A stretch of 64,000 nucleotides of DNA, taken from Gigaspora margarita. Lineage: Eukaryota > Glomeromycota > Glomeromycetes > Diversisporales > Gigasporaceae. This document shows, one piece after another, positions 33,449 to 44,830 of the stretch. Every line of letters begins with the position of its first letter. The stretch's first letter is position 1. The stretch is taken from positions 438,756 to 502,755 of the forward strand of contig WTPW01000196.1 of the NCBI GenBank assembly GCA_009809945.1, given 5' to 3'. The position numbers and the translations under genes are program-made. A model generated the notes under the pieces. The model made no database searches, had not been told where the DNA came from, and saw only the letters and a list, made by a program, of their open reading frames with translations.

Positions 33449-35480
33449 CCTGAAAAAATCGAGTGTTTATCAGATATTACTCAAATAGCCAACAATGATA
33501 CCCAATTTTATTTAGAAGAGAATAATTTACAGGATTTTTCACAGGATTTTCTAAACGAAATTGTTAATGATATGTGCAATCTATATAATGAAGAAAGATT
33601 AAAAGGCAATATTTCTCGTTTAATTCTTGATACATTAGAATAATTTCTAATAAAGAAAAAGCAAAATCCAGAAAATATTATTAATTTTTGCTTAGATAAT
33701 CCAATCAACTCTATAGTTCAATTCATTCTTGCAAGTTGTTATCGGTATGGAAAATGGGTTGAAAAGAATGAACGTAAGGCATTCAATTATTACCAAAAAT
33801 TAGCAGAGATGAATGATTCTTATGGAATATTTTTCGTCGGCGTTTGTTATGAGAAAGGAGTTGGAGTAGAAAAGGATGAATATAAGGCATTTATTAATTA
33901 TCAAAAATCTGCAGAAATGGGGAACGCTGGTGGAATATACAATGTTGGATTTTGTCATCATTTCGGAAATGGAATTGAAAGGGATGAACATAAGGCATTC
34001 ATTTATTATCAAAAATCTGCAGAGATGGGGAACGCCGGTGGAATAAATAGTGTTGGATATTGCTATCAATACGGAATTAGAGTTGAAAAGGATAAACCTA
34101 TGGCATTCATATGGTATCAAAAATCTGCAAAAATGGGGAATTCTTTAGGAATCTTTAACGTTGGATTTTGTTACAATTATGGATTTGCGGTTAAAAAGGA
34201 TGAAAAGAAAACGGTTGAGTATTATAAAAAATCAGCGGAAATGGGGCATGCTGATGGAATGTATTATGTTGGTAACTTTTACCATCAAGGAATTGTTGTT
34301 GAAAAGAATATTGATATTGCTTTTGAATGGTATTTAAAATCAGCTATTACTGAACAAAATACTACTATAAAAAAAAAAGAATATTTTCATTGGATACCAT
34401 ATAACAAATTTGAAAATACTGAAGAGATAGGCAAAGGAGCATTTTCTACTGTTTTTAAAACAAAATATCTAAACAAATATAGATCATATGAACAAGTTGC
34501 AATTAAAATTGTGAAGAATTCTAATAAAAATAAAGAATCATTTTTAAAAGAGGTAGTTTTTTAGGCAATTTTAATGTTAATTTTTAATTTCAAATATTTC
34601 GAATTAATTTAATTTATTTTCTTTTTAGTTAAAAGCTTGTCATAGTTTAGAACAATATTTGGGAATATCTAGAGATGAAAAAACAAATGACTATATTTTA
34701 GTACTTAGTTACGCAGAATATGGATCATTAAGTAAAAATCTTAATAATATCTTTAAATTTGAATGGAAAATTAAATTAATGATACTCCATAATATTGTAT
34801 CCAATCTTTATCATATACATTCTAAAGGATATTTACATCGAGATTTACATCCTGGAAATATCTTGCTAAAAGAAAATTATGAAGCATATATTACTGATCT
34901 AGGTTTATCAAAACCACTTGATGAAAAAGAACAAGAGGATCATATTCATGGAGTTTTACCTTATATCGCTCCAGAAATCTTTCAAAAAAAGTCATACACA
35001 GAAGCATCAGATTTTATTCATTTGGAGTTATTATGGTTGAAATGACGACTGGACAAAGGTCTTTTAATGATTATAAATTTGATCTTGATCTAGTAGTTAG
35101 GATCTGTTTTGGATTACGACCAAAATTTAAACCTGGTACTCCTGATTGCTACGTTGAGTTAGCAAATCAATGCATGAATTCTGATCCAGAAAAACGTCCT
35201 AGTATTATAGAAATCATTACTAAACTAGATGAATGGTTGGAAATTTTAAAAATAGGCAATTTTTAGAAAGAATTATCAAAATTAAGAGTGAGAAAAGAAT
35301 TAAAAAAAAAAGCAATTCTTAATAAGTGATAATTTCAGGGAAAATTCACCTATGATTATTAAAAAATTAACCAATATATATACAAGCAAACCATATAATG
35401 TATCAGATATTTTAGCCAAATTATCAAAAATATATGGTACTAAAACTGCTAGTGATATAGAAATTCCGTATGATATTTAG
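33449..35480 (+). pseudogene. K3: broken Sel1-kinase gene
   Basis: The frame opens at 33449 with text typical of the family (DFSQDFLNEIVNDMCNLYNE) but hits TAA at 33641; the same frame continues with Sel1 repeats to 34552 (five or more units of the AEMGNAGGIYNVGFCH type). A GT-AG intron (34553-34628) leads to a kinase domain that starts in the first exon with GKGAFSTVF and AIK, and continues with HRDLHPGNIL and TDLGLSK. A one-base deletion near 35012 shifts the frame in the helix after APE, and another one-base change near 35250 ends it early at 35266, although homology to K1 runs on to the K1 stop position at 35480. One stop and two frameshifts indicate a pseudogene; a shorter product from the ATG at 33809 cannot be excluded. 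It is the nearest relative of the 3' half of K1. Confidence 0.85.
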
Positions 35481-35647
35481 TGAATCAGTTATTTTAAGAT
35501 AAGACCTATAAATTTAAGTTTTATTACATGAGATTAAGATTTAATAAAAAATAATAGTACATCCAATGGTTATAAATTGTATAACAGGAACGGAGTTTCA
35601 CGGAGGTGAAACGAAGTGCATGGTTTACAGCCATCTTCGATGCATCC

Positions 35648-35936
35648 ACTTATTTTCGTGGGTAATACAAACTCCTTGAGAGGAAATAGCCAATCAGAGG
35701 GTGCAAATTTTGACTATTCCGGTTCAGCCCGACGAAGAATCCGAACATGCGTAAAAGAAGAAAAAAGCGAAAATATGCAAAAACTAATGTTTAAATTGAT
35801 CTTGGTGCACTAATTAAAATGACGAGAATGAAATTTACATATAATATACATGATTCTAACCCTATAGCCTCTAAAGTTAAGACCCTAACCTAAATTTTTA
35901 CAAAATCGGATTTTGTGTTACCCGCGCAAATAAGTA
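35648..35936 (+). mobile_element. Small inverted-repeat element, TTTGCGCAGG family, copy 2
   Basis: Left end ACTTATTTTCGTGGGTAATA; the right end, reverse-complemented, is ACTTATTTGCGCGGGTAACA. The interior matches copies at 936-1214 and 47136-47450 (GACTATTCCGGTTCAGCCC, AAAAACTAATGTTTAAAT). The 65-codon frame here is not a gene. About 55 bp after the end of homology to the K1 3' flank. Confidence 0.88.
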
Positions 35937-36398
35937 AAATCCATCTTCGATGAGCGATCTCTCGTATTTGGTTGGTCGGCGTGATCGTAAATCTTTCCTT
36001 TTCTGTTTTAACGGGTATTTTCGTGATTGTCATGTGACCTGCGCATTTTCACAGTTTCATTTCGTTCTAAAGACGTATACTACATAGTTGTATACAAATA
36101 AAGATAACGTTAGATTTTTATTTATAAAATTAACATGATAAATTAATTGAATCTGATATTGCTGTTTTGTCGTAATTCTGATATGCATTGCCGAAAAACT
36201 GCAATTAAACATAATTAAAGATTTGGAAGTTCTCTGACGTATTGAGAAAGCACTATGAAATGTTGAGGAAGTACATTATCTCTTAAACCATTTCAAATTC
36301 AGGACAGATCTGCCCTGAATTTAACTAAAAAAATGCTTCTAATTTATTTTTTTTTAAAATTTATATATTTTTTAATAAAAATTTTTTTTAATAATATT
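35937..36398. other. Intergenic DNA, no gene seen
   Basis: Contains inverted TCAGGACAGATC / GATCTGCCCTGAA words at about 36299-36320. Otherwise nothing is recognised. Confidence 0.4.
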
Positions 36399-36505
36399 TA
36401 AGGCCCACAAAGTTAATTTTTCGTTTTGCATAACCTGATGTTTCAAAATTTTCAAAATTGCGGGCTTTTTTTTTTTTTTTTAAATTAACTTTATGTGGCC
36501 TAAAT
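36399..36505. mobile_element. Small inverted-repeat element, GGCCCACAAAGTTAAT family, copy 1
   Basis: Left end TAAGGCCCACAAAGTTAATT; the right end, reverse-complemented, is TAGGCCACATAAAGTTAATT. About 107 bp with a T tract in the centre. A second member follows only about 20 bp away (36525-36744). Confidence 0.8.
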
Positions 36506-36524
36506 TAATTCATGTTCACATATA

Positions 36525-36744
36525 AGGTACGCAAAGCTAATTCTTCGGTTTGCATAGCATGCTTGAATTAGAAAATTTTGTTCTTTTTTTATCGGACCTA
36601 TCGGGTAATTACGGAAAAATAAGGTCATCATCGGGTGACACCGGAGAAAAAATTAAATGGCAAAAATGGTAAAAAAAAAAAATTTTTTTGGAAAAATTGG
36701 GTCGGCGGGTTATGCAAAACGAAAATTAACTTTGCGTGGCCTAA
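36525..36744. mobile_element. Small inverted-repeat element, GGCCCACAAAGTTAAT family, copy 2
   Basis: Left end AAGGTACGCAAAGCTAATTC; the right end, reverse-complemented, is TAGGCCACGCAAAGTTAATT; pairing continues through TTCGTTTTGCATAACC. The outermost ends of this and copy 1 also pair well with each other, so a single composite element of 346 bp is an alternative reading. Confidence 0.75.
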
Positions 36745-36785
36745 AAATATCAATTAAATTTTTGTAATATTTATATTTAAATAGA

Positions 36786-36964
36786 TACAGTCAGATCTCT
36801 TTAAATGCATGGTGAAGGGCTGATAAAAAAAACTTTGCATTTAGAGAGGTATTGCAATTATGGAGGAAAATTTATAAGTAACATATGAGTTGGGACCAAG
36901 TCAAGCCATGCATTTAGAGAGGTTATGCATTTAGAGAGGTTGCATTTAGGGAGGTCTGACTGTA
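36786..36964. mobile_element. pogo/Tigger-like small element
   Basis: Ends TACAGTCAGATCTCTTTAAA and, reverse-complemented, TACAGTCAGACCTCCCTAAA, with repeated ATGCATTTAGAGAGGT words near the right end. About 179 bp, TA at both ends. The TACAGTC end is shared with the intron elements of K1 and K2, but the rest differs. Confidence 0.85.
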
Positions 36965-39899
36965 AAAAATTCGAGCTATATATAAGCTGAAATGTACAAA
37001 TTTAAAAAAATTTAAATTAAAAAAATAATTTATAGTTTCTTAATAAATTTTTTAAATTTTGGCTATAAATCTATTATTTTAATTAATATTGTAAATTATA
37101 TTAAAGATGATACTTTTTGTTAAATCAACGTACATTTTAATATAGCACAGTTATAGAATAACTTTCATATAAGTAGCATATATAGAATAATATTCTAATA
37201 AAGCTAGTATGAAATTGTCTAAGAAAAAAAACAAAAATTTATAGAATTTTAGTATATATTATTTATAAAATTTGTGCAAGTGATTATATACTTAAGAATC
37301 TGATGCTTTATTGAAAATTTATATAGCAAATCTATTTTTTTATTCAAAAATCAGAATTACTATTTCAATTAGAAGTATATACATAATAGTTTATAATTAT
37401 ATCTATATATCCTATGTGTTCTAATAATAGTTTATAATAATATTTACTAATATATATATATATATAACTATCTAAATTTAAAATCTATTAAAAATAATTA
37501 TTTATATAGATATTTATAAATATTATACATGATATGATATAAAAAATCTAGGCAGAATTTTTTAATTAAGATTGAAGCTATATTTATAATAATAAAAGCA
37601 ATATTGCAAATATAAAACATTATATTGTTAAAGGTTACAAGAATATGCAAATAGAAAATATAAAGCATTTAAATGTCTAAAATATAAAAAAATACTATAA
37701 AATAAAGTAATTTTAATTTAATTATAATTGTAACATTGTAAATAATAGCAACACAATTAAAAATTATAAATTGAATATATAGTAATATTAAAAGTTGCAA
37801 TTATTAAAAATCAGTAGTTAATTTTGAAATCACTAGCTACTTGATTTTAGACAATATTTATTACATCTTGTATAAAGAATAAATTTATATTTTTATAAGA
37901 ATTAGTAGATTCAGTAAGTACTACAAAAAGATCTTAAGTTACAATATACTTTGAATCAGCTAATAGTTTTTATTATATTAATAAGTTGTTGCTCATTGAT
38001 ATTTTTATTACATGTACATTTTAAGCACTTTAATAACTAGTAATATTTATAATTGTATTATTAGAAATATTATTATCTTAAAGACTTTGTAAAATAGTAT
38101 TTTTAAAAAATAATTTATTACTTTAACTTTATTTTCAATATTTTTTTTATAAAGGTTTGAACTTTATTAATTTTGCAATAGTTTTTTATAAAACCAAATA
38201 TTAGTAACCTATTAATTCTAATTAGAAGATAAGTAAAAATTACTAGAAGTATTTGAAGAACACTTTTAAATATATTTTATAATATTACTAATAGGTTCAG
38301 ATGTACAAAATAAATTAGATAGTAAAGATATACTTTGTACTATATCTTCAATAATTCTATATTAATTGTTTTTTGCTATAAGAATAGTAAAATAAAAACC
38401 TACTATTAAATTGAATCTGAATCAATTAATTTAAAGAACATAATATTTACTATCTTAGTAAGCAAACTATTGCAATTTAAAAGAAAATCCAATATAATAG
38501 ATATTAGATATATTAGAATTTAAAAATTTATTATTAAAATTTTTAATTTGTTGACTATTAGTTATTTAAACCTTCTTTATCTAATTCTTTTTTTTGCAAA
38601 TTTTTTTATTTTCTATTACAATATTATACAAGGTAGCAACTAATATTTTTAATTAAATTTAAAGTTTGAATAAACTTATAATTAACAAGATATCTGTTAA
38701 TTACCAATCCAGATAAGATTAGCACTATAGCTATATTATTACTATATTTGGAATTGGGATAAACAAATAAGTAAAATATATTATCAAATCTGATAATAAC
38801 CCTTATGAACAGTTTTTTTTATACTAAGTAAATATTATTTTTAGCTCTAAGTAAAGTTGTAGAGCAGGTTTTTACAGTTCTGCTGCTAAAAAAAAATCAA
38901 AATTGGACTAGTAAATAAGAAGATATAGGTAAAATGTCTTCAAATATCTTAAAATTTTTATATATACAGGCCTGATTCAGATTTTGTACTACATTGTTTA
39001 TATATTTGTTTTGCCCAATTCCAAATATAAAAATAATGCTGATCTTATCCAATTGGCAATTAATTCTATTGTCTATTCACTGAATAGTTTTATCTTAATA
39101 TTTTTCTATTTTTGTTATTTGTGCTATTTATTTATATATCTAATATTCAATAAGGCAAAAATTAACAATATTTTAATACAAAAATTAATTAAATTTATCT
39201 ATTTAATTTTATATAGCTCTTTCTGAATTTAAAATAGTACCTTTTTTTATAAAATTCCAAGTATCTAAAATATAGATATATAATAGTAAAAATAGAAATT
39301 AGCACATTTGAAAATTCTTTTTTTTGAATTTAGAAATTTTATTATTTTTGTTATTTATAAAAAAAGTAAATATAAAAGAAAAGTATGTACTAAAAAAAAT
39401 TTAAAAGAGAAAATATTAGTAAAAAAAATCACAAGATATTAAAATTTAAGAAATATATTAAATATAAAAAAATTTGTTATAGATATTATACAAAATTATA
39501 AATTAGTATTAATATTATATTATTATAGTATAGCATAATAATGCATACTATTAACTATTTTGTAATTTTGTATAATGTCTTAACAAACTATTTAATATCT
39601 ATTACAAATATAGTAATTCAAACAATTTAACAAAAAAATATTAAAAAATAAAACTAGGAAATGATTAATTGATAATTTACAAGTTACCTAATAATGATCT
39701 TAGTATGATATAATGCAGGTTCTCTATGTTTTTTACTAAGGTAAAAATGCAGTATATATATATATAAACCTTTTACTAAGATCAATATTTAAGTAACTAG
39801 CAGATTATCAATTAATATACAGTATTTATACAAAATAATAACATGGGCATTATTTTAAAAATTGCATTTTCTTAGAATAACATAATTGGTTTTAAAATA
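36965..39899. other. Very A/T-rich DNA, no gene seen
   Basis: Close to pure A/T over 3 kb, with (TA)n runs at about 37450 and 39752. The 80-codon hydrophobic frame at 38984-39226 is the kind of chance product such DNA yields. A degenerate piece of core Q lies at 38843-38930. Confidence 0.5.
38843..38930 (+). repeat. Degenerate fragment of core Q
   Basis: Reads TAAAGTTGTAGAGCAGGTTT, then an A-rich gap, then ATCAAAATTGGACTAGTAAA. Compare GTTGTAGAGCTCGTTTTTCT and TCATAATCGGACTTGTGG in the element at 39900. No outer ends were found. Confidence 0.6.
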
Positions 39900-40878
39900 G
39901 GAAATTGCTATTTCTACCATGGTATTTTGCTATTTCCACCATGGTTATACAAGAATTTCTATTTTAGAATTAATATAATATATTATAAAATTATATTCTA
40001 ACTTTATCTTTAACCTAACCCTAACCCTAAAACTAATAAGTAACTTTCTTTGGCTTCTAATTAAAAGTTGTAGAGCTCGTTTTTCTGATTCTAATGGTAG
40101 TTAAATCATCATAATCGGACTTGTGGATCCCAAGATACTTGGGATCAAAGAAGAGAACATAAGGATTGCAAATTCACTGTTACACAAACTATTCATTTTC
40201 TTTACATACGTTTTGAAATATTTTTTTATTGTAGTGAAAAATTTTACTAAGAAAATAATAAAACTTGTCTTAAGAAACTAGCATTTTTTTGAGCCAAAGA
40301 ACAAGTTTACTTAAGAGCCAAAGGTCAATTGTGAAAATAAAATTCTGCGCAAATCACGATTATTTTTGACAGCTTTTTCTAACTTGGATTTGTTTTTCTT
40401 TACATACATTTTGAAATGTTTTTATCGTAATGAAAAATTTTACTAAGAAAATAATAAATTATATCTTAAGAAACTAGCATTTTTTCGAGACAAAGAATAA
40501 CTTTACTTAAGAGCCCAAAGCCAATTATCATAATAAAATTCTGCACAAATCATGATTTTTTGTTTGACGATTTTTTAAACTTAGTGTAATAGTAAATTTG
40601 CTGATCCTTATGTTCTCTTCTTTGATCCCTAGTATCTTGGGATCCACTAGGTCGATTTTAATGATTTAACTACCATTAGAATCAGGGAAATGAGCTCTAT
40701 AACTTTCAATTAGAAGCCAAAGAAGGCTTACTTGTTAGTTTTTAGGGTTAGGGTTAGGGTTAGGGTTAGGATTAAAGTTAGAAGTAGAATTAGATATATT
40801 ATATTAATTCTAAAAATAGAAAATCTTGTGTAACCATAGTGGAAATAGCAAAATACCATGGTGGAAATAGCAATTCCC
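39900..40878. mobile_element. Foldback transposon with telomere-like repeats in its arms and perfect 8-bp duplication
   Basis: Left GGAAATTGCTATTTCTACCA and right (reverse-complemented) GGGAATTGCTATTTCCACCA; flanks TTAAAATA at 39892-39899 and 40879-40886. Each end has two copies of GCTATTTCCACCATGG. The arms then carry CCCTAACCCTAA (left, about 40013) or TTAGGGTTAGGGTTAGGG (right, about 40743), followed by core Q (GTTGTAGAGCTCG, TTCTAATGGTAGTTAAATCA, GATCCCAAGATACTTGGGAT). The loop is a direct duplication: about 40201-40380 repeats at about 40399-40560. Non-coding. The 8-bp duplication suggests hAT, though the ends are atypical. A small relative lies at 59009-59153. Confidence 0.9.
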
Positions 40879-41870
40879 TTAAAATAATGCCTACCAAAAT
40901 TAATAATCTGTTAAAAAACAAATTCAGATAACAAGCAAAAACAATAATTTTTTAATTAAAAAATCTGACTTTGAATAGAAAGGCTATATCTATATAATTT
41001 AATTTTGGGTTTGTACTTTTTAAAATTTTTGATTGGATCAGATCTGAAAATATAATTTTTTAAAATATAATCTATATAAAAAATTAATTACAACATTTTA
41101 TGCAAGTAACTGAAAATGATAAAATCACAACATGATATTTTATATTAGGAGCCTGATATCATAATAAAAAAAATTTATTGCACTTTGCTGTTTTAGATTT
41201 GCTATATTCAAACCCATAATTAGACTGTAAAGAAATTTAAAATAAGGTAATTAGTTATGACAATACTATTTAAATTTGATTTGCATAATATATTGAATAA
41301 ATTTGTCATAAATTGTAATAGATATATTGCTATAAATTAATAATTATTTTGTTATATATTTATTTATATTTATGTTTTTTTAAAAATCAACCTTGAACAT
41401 TATTGCACTTGGTATCTTTGAAATTTAACTAATTGACTTCTATTTGTTATGCACATATTGTATCATTGTAATTAACTAAGAGATAGATAATATTACAAAT
41501 TAATAACATGTGTTAGTGGGTCACATATTGTATATCACCAGTATAGTAAGGTTTACAACATTAATTCATAATAGAATCTATAATAATTTCAATACAAACT
41601 AACTCAATATTGTGACTATTAGGATAACAAGCAAGTTTTTTATGAGAATTTTTTACAGTAATTCTTGATAAACTACAATAATTTTGATACAAACTCAATC
41701 TTAAAATGTATTATCTGTTAGATAAGTTTGTAACAGAATATTTTATAGTAATTCTAATAGAAAATATGATAGTTTTAATACAAACTATTTTATCTTTTCA
41801 CTATTACTGATATAAATTACAATAACTTATTCTATAATCATATGTTTATTGAAATAATGACTAACTAGTA
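40879..41870. other. A/T-rich intergenic DNA, no gene seen
   Basis: Nothing resembling a gene. The stretch 41590-41850 repeats variants of ATTTTTTACAGTAATTC and TTTTGATACAAACT, as does 49680-50660, without clear limits. Confidence 0.45.
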
Positions 41871-41878
41871 GGGGTCTT

Positions 41879-42535
41879 AATGGGTTGGGTTGGGTCAGGT
41901 TTGGGCCTGACCGAGGTCAGACCCACTTGGGTCAAACCCCAACCCAGGTTGACCTGCCTCATATCAAACCCGACTCGAGTATGACCTGCCTCATGTCAAA
42001 ACTGACCTGGGTTGAACCCGGGTTGATAATAGTTGCTACATAGTAAAGTCTAAATTTTACTATATAAGTCAATAATGTCCGATTAAGTAAACTTGTTTGA
42101 AAGAACAAAATGCATATACATTGAAATTTTTATCCAAATCAGAGAAATTTTTATTATTTGACTTTTAATTTTTACGTTCAATGAAAAAATTATTATCTTT
42201 TTAAAAAATATGTTTGACAAACATAAAAATTAAAAGTCAAATAATAAAAGGTTCTCCAATTTGGATAAGAATTTTAGTATATATGCATTTTGATCTTCCA
42301 AACAAGTTTACTTAAGCAGATTTTATCGATTTATATAGTATATTTTGACATTACTATGTAGTAACTACTTGTGATCATTGAATAAAATCTGATCTGGGTC
42401 TGACCTGACTCGCATTTTTTCTAACCCGGGTCTGACCTGACCCATGTTTTTTCTGACTCGACCCGACCTGGGTAGGGTCAGACCAGAATTGGGATAGGTC
42501 AGGCCCAACCCAACTAAGACCCCTATTAACTAGCA
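41879..42535. mobile_element. hAT-type non-autonomous element with core P
   Basis: Ends TAGGGGTCTTAATGGGTTGG and, reverse-complemented, TAGGGGTCTTAGTTGGGTTG; flanks CTAACTAG (41871-41878) and TTAACTAG (42536-42543) agree at 7 of 8. Subterminal zones are made of GGTCTGACC, GACCTGGGT and AACCCGGGTTG words in both orientations. The centre is the core P palindrome (about 42055-42320), close to the copy at 3760. The right half of this family is also embedded inside the element at 3629. Confidence 0.9.
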
Positions 42536-42548
42536 TCACCCGGTGTAC

Positions 42549-42866
42549 TGTATATTCCTGAAAATAAGCTATTCTGAAAATAAGCTACCTCCTTGATTTT
42601 TTTCAAAAATCTCAAAAAATGCGTTAGCAGTTGCTATATATAAAAGTCCAAATTTTTCTTAGTAAATCTCAAATGTGCCATTAAGTAAACTTGTTCAGAA
42701 CATCAAAATACACTTACAGTAAAAATTTTGCGTCATTTGGACACAACTTTTTATTACTAAGTTTTAAAAATTTTTTAAAAAATTCAACAATTCGAAAATA
42801 AGCTACCCACATTTTTTTGTGTAATTTTTGGCTCAAAAAAGGTAGCTTATTTTTGAGAATATACAT
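42549..42866. mobile_element. Small inverted-repeat element, AAAATAAGCTACC family, with half of core P
   Basis: Ends GTATATTCCTGAAAATAAGC and, reverse-complemented, GTATATTCTCAAAAATAAGC; further AAAATAAGCTACC words inside. The middle (about 42660-42790) is one arm of core P: TTAAGTAAACTTGTTC, CAAAATACACTTACAG, CTTTTTATTACTAAGTTTT. The 74-codon frame crossing the right end is not a gene. Confidence 0.8.
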
Positions 42867-43480
42867 AATACTTGTCTATATCATAAATCAAATATATTTA
42901 AATAAGATAATCTTAATATTTTGTTGTTTATTATATTTATTTAATAGTTTATATAATCAATTGTGCTTTAAACTTATAAAAATAAGTAGCTGCGTAATGC
43001 AGTTGTCCAAAACCAGAAACAGGAAAATTAGTACATTATGATGTAAATATTATATATCTAACTTCTGAATTACCTTCTAATTACCAAATTACTTTAATAT
43101 CTTGTAGAGAAGAAAGTAAAAATTCTAAATTTTTATACAACCTCTGCAAATACATTTGTTGTAGGATTAATCAAGTGATATGAGGTCATGAATCATTTGG
43201 ATCAGAGTCAGAATATCACTTAATTTGATCTGATTAATTATGCGATCAATTTAAGAGTCAGTTTACGAAACAATATAGGAAGGGCATTAATAAGGTAATA
43301 ATTTAAGGTTATGTAATGTAAGAACAATAATAATATATTTAAGGGGGCAATACCGATATTAATACCTAATATCTGCAAAAAAATAATAAATCAAGTACCT
43401 ATGTAACAATCATAAATGTCAAAATGATTATGTAACTCTGTACAATTTTATATAGTTAGCAAACAATATAAACAAAATAA
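42867..43480. other. A/T-rich intergenic DNA, no gene seen
   Basis: No gene or bounded element recognised. Confidence 0.45.
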
Positions 43481-44830
43481 TTGCAGTATTAATAGTAAAG
43501 TGTTATAATAATAAGTCCCATATTAGTACATTTAACAAAATTAGCTAACAAAATAGAAAATTAGTGCCAATATAAAATAGAAAAAGTGATATATAAATCT
43601 ATAATCCAAACAGAATCCTGAGTAAAACAAATAAAAATAAGCTATAATATTAATACATAAGTAAAATAACTCAAAGGTATGATGATAAATAGTAGTCAAT
43701 GTTCATATAAAGAAATTAAATATTGTGAACACATATGGTAATATTATAGAATTTTTAAATGACTATTCCTACTATAATTCAAAAGCATGAACATCAGCAT
43801 GCATGGCATACAAATTTACAAGAAATAATCATCCAATCAGATGCCTAAAATTGTGAACTTTACTTAATTTTCCTGTAAACCATACTCTATAAATTTTATA
43901 CTCTGTTCCTGGTATGCCGTGAACACATGCCATAATATTATAGAATCTCTTAAACATCAATTCCTACTACATAAACAGTAACTAAAAGCACAAAAGATCA
44001 GTACGCATGGCATACAAATCACAAGAAATGACTAAACAATTAGCAGTACTAATAGTAAAATGTTATAAAAACAAGCCCTATATTAATACAATTTCAAATC
44101 AAGTACTAATATAAAATAAAAAAATTTTAAGTGACCAAATGAAATTCTGAGTAAAATGAGTAAAAACAAGCCACAATATTAACATATAAATACACTAAAT
44201 CAAGAAAGCATGATGATAAACAATCAAGTCAATGTACACAAAAAAAAGTAATACTGCGAACACATACTGTAATATTATAGAGTTTCTTAAACATCAATCT
44301 CATCGCAATAAAACAGTAATTTAAAAGCACAAAATGTCAGCACATATGGCATACAAAATTACAAGGAACGACTATCCAATCAGCAGTACTAACAGCAAAA
44401 TATTATAAAAACAAGCCCCCATATCAATACAATTATGAATTAAATACCAATATAAAATAAAAAAATTTCAAGTGACTCAATAATAATCAATAATCCAAAC
44501 TGAATCCTAAGAAAACTGAGTAAAAACAAGCTACAATATTAACATATAAACACTAAATCAAAAAAGCACAATGACAAACAATCAAGTCAAATATACAAAA
44601 AAGCAATACTGTGAACACATACCATAATATTATAGAACCCTTTAAACATCAATCTCTACCACGATAAACAGTAATTTAAAAGTATGAAATGTCAGCATGC
44701 ATGGTATACAAAATCCAAGGAACGACCATCCAATCAGATGCCAAAGATTGCGGAAGTTGTCTAACTTGCCTATAAACTATACACTTTGTACTTTGTACTA
44801 CATTCCTGGTATAACTATTATACAATTTAT
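43480..44830 (+). repeat. Diverged tandem array, unit about 340-355 bp, 3 to 4 copies
   Basis: Anchors recur in the same order: GCAGTATTAATAGTAAAGTG (43484), GCAGTACTAATAGTAAAATG (44043) and GCAGTACTAACAGCAAAATA (44382); also AATATTATAGAAT near 43742, 43933, 44273 and 44628, followed by TTTAAACATCAATC or similar; and CATGGCATACAAA near 43804, 44005, 44346 and 44700. The first unit is partial or rearranged (spacing 191 bp). The two outer units share an extra stretch CCAATCAGATGCC. Non-coding; the 70-codon frame at 44697-44909 only reads the last unit. Confidence 0.8.

Noticed and set aside
38984-39226. 80-codon hydrophobic frame as a membrane protein
   Set aside because: It lies in nearly pure A/T DNA, is all Ile, Leu, Tyr, Phe and Asn codons, and has no intron context or paralogue in the window.
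40013-40770. TTAGGG runs as a sign of a chromosome end or an old fusion
   Set aside because: Only two to four units, placed symmetrically inside a transposon with perfect target duplications.
43480-44830. CRISPR-like array
   Set aside because: Units are about 340 bp and diverged, without short constant repeats and unique spacers, and the genome is eukaryotic.
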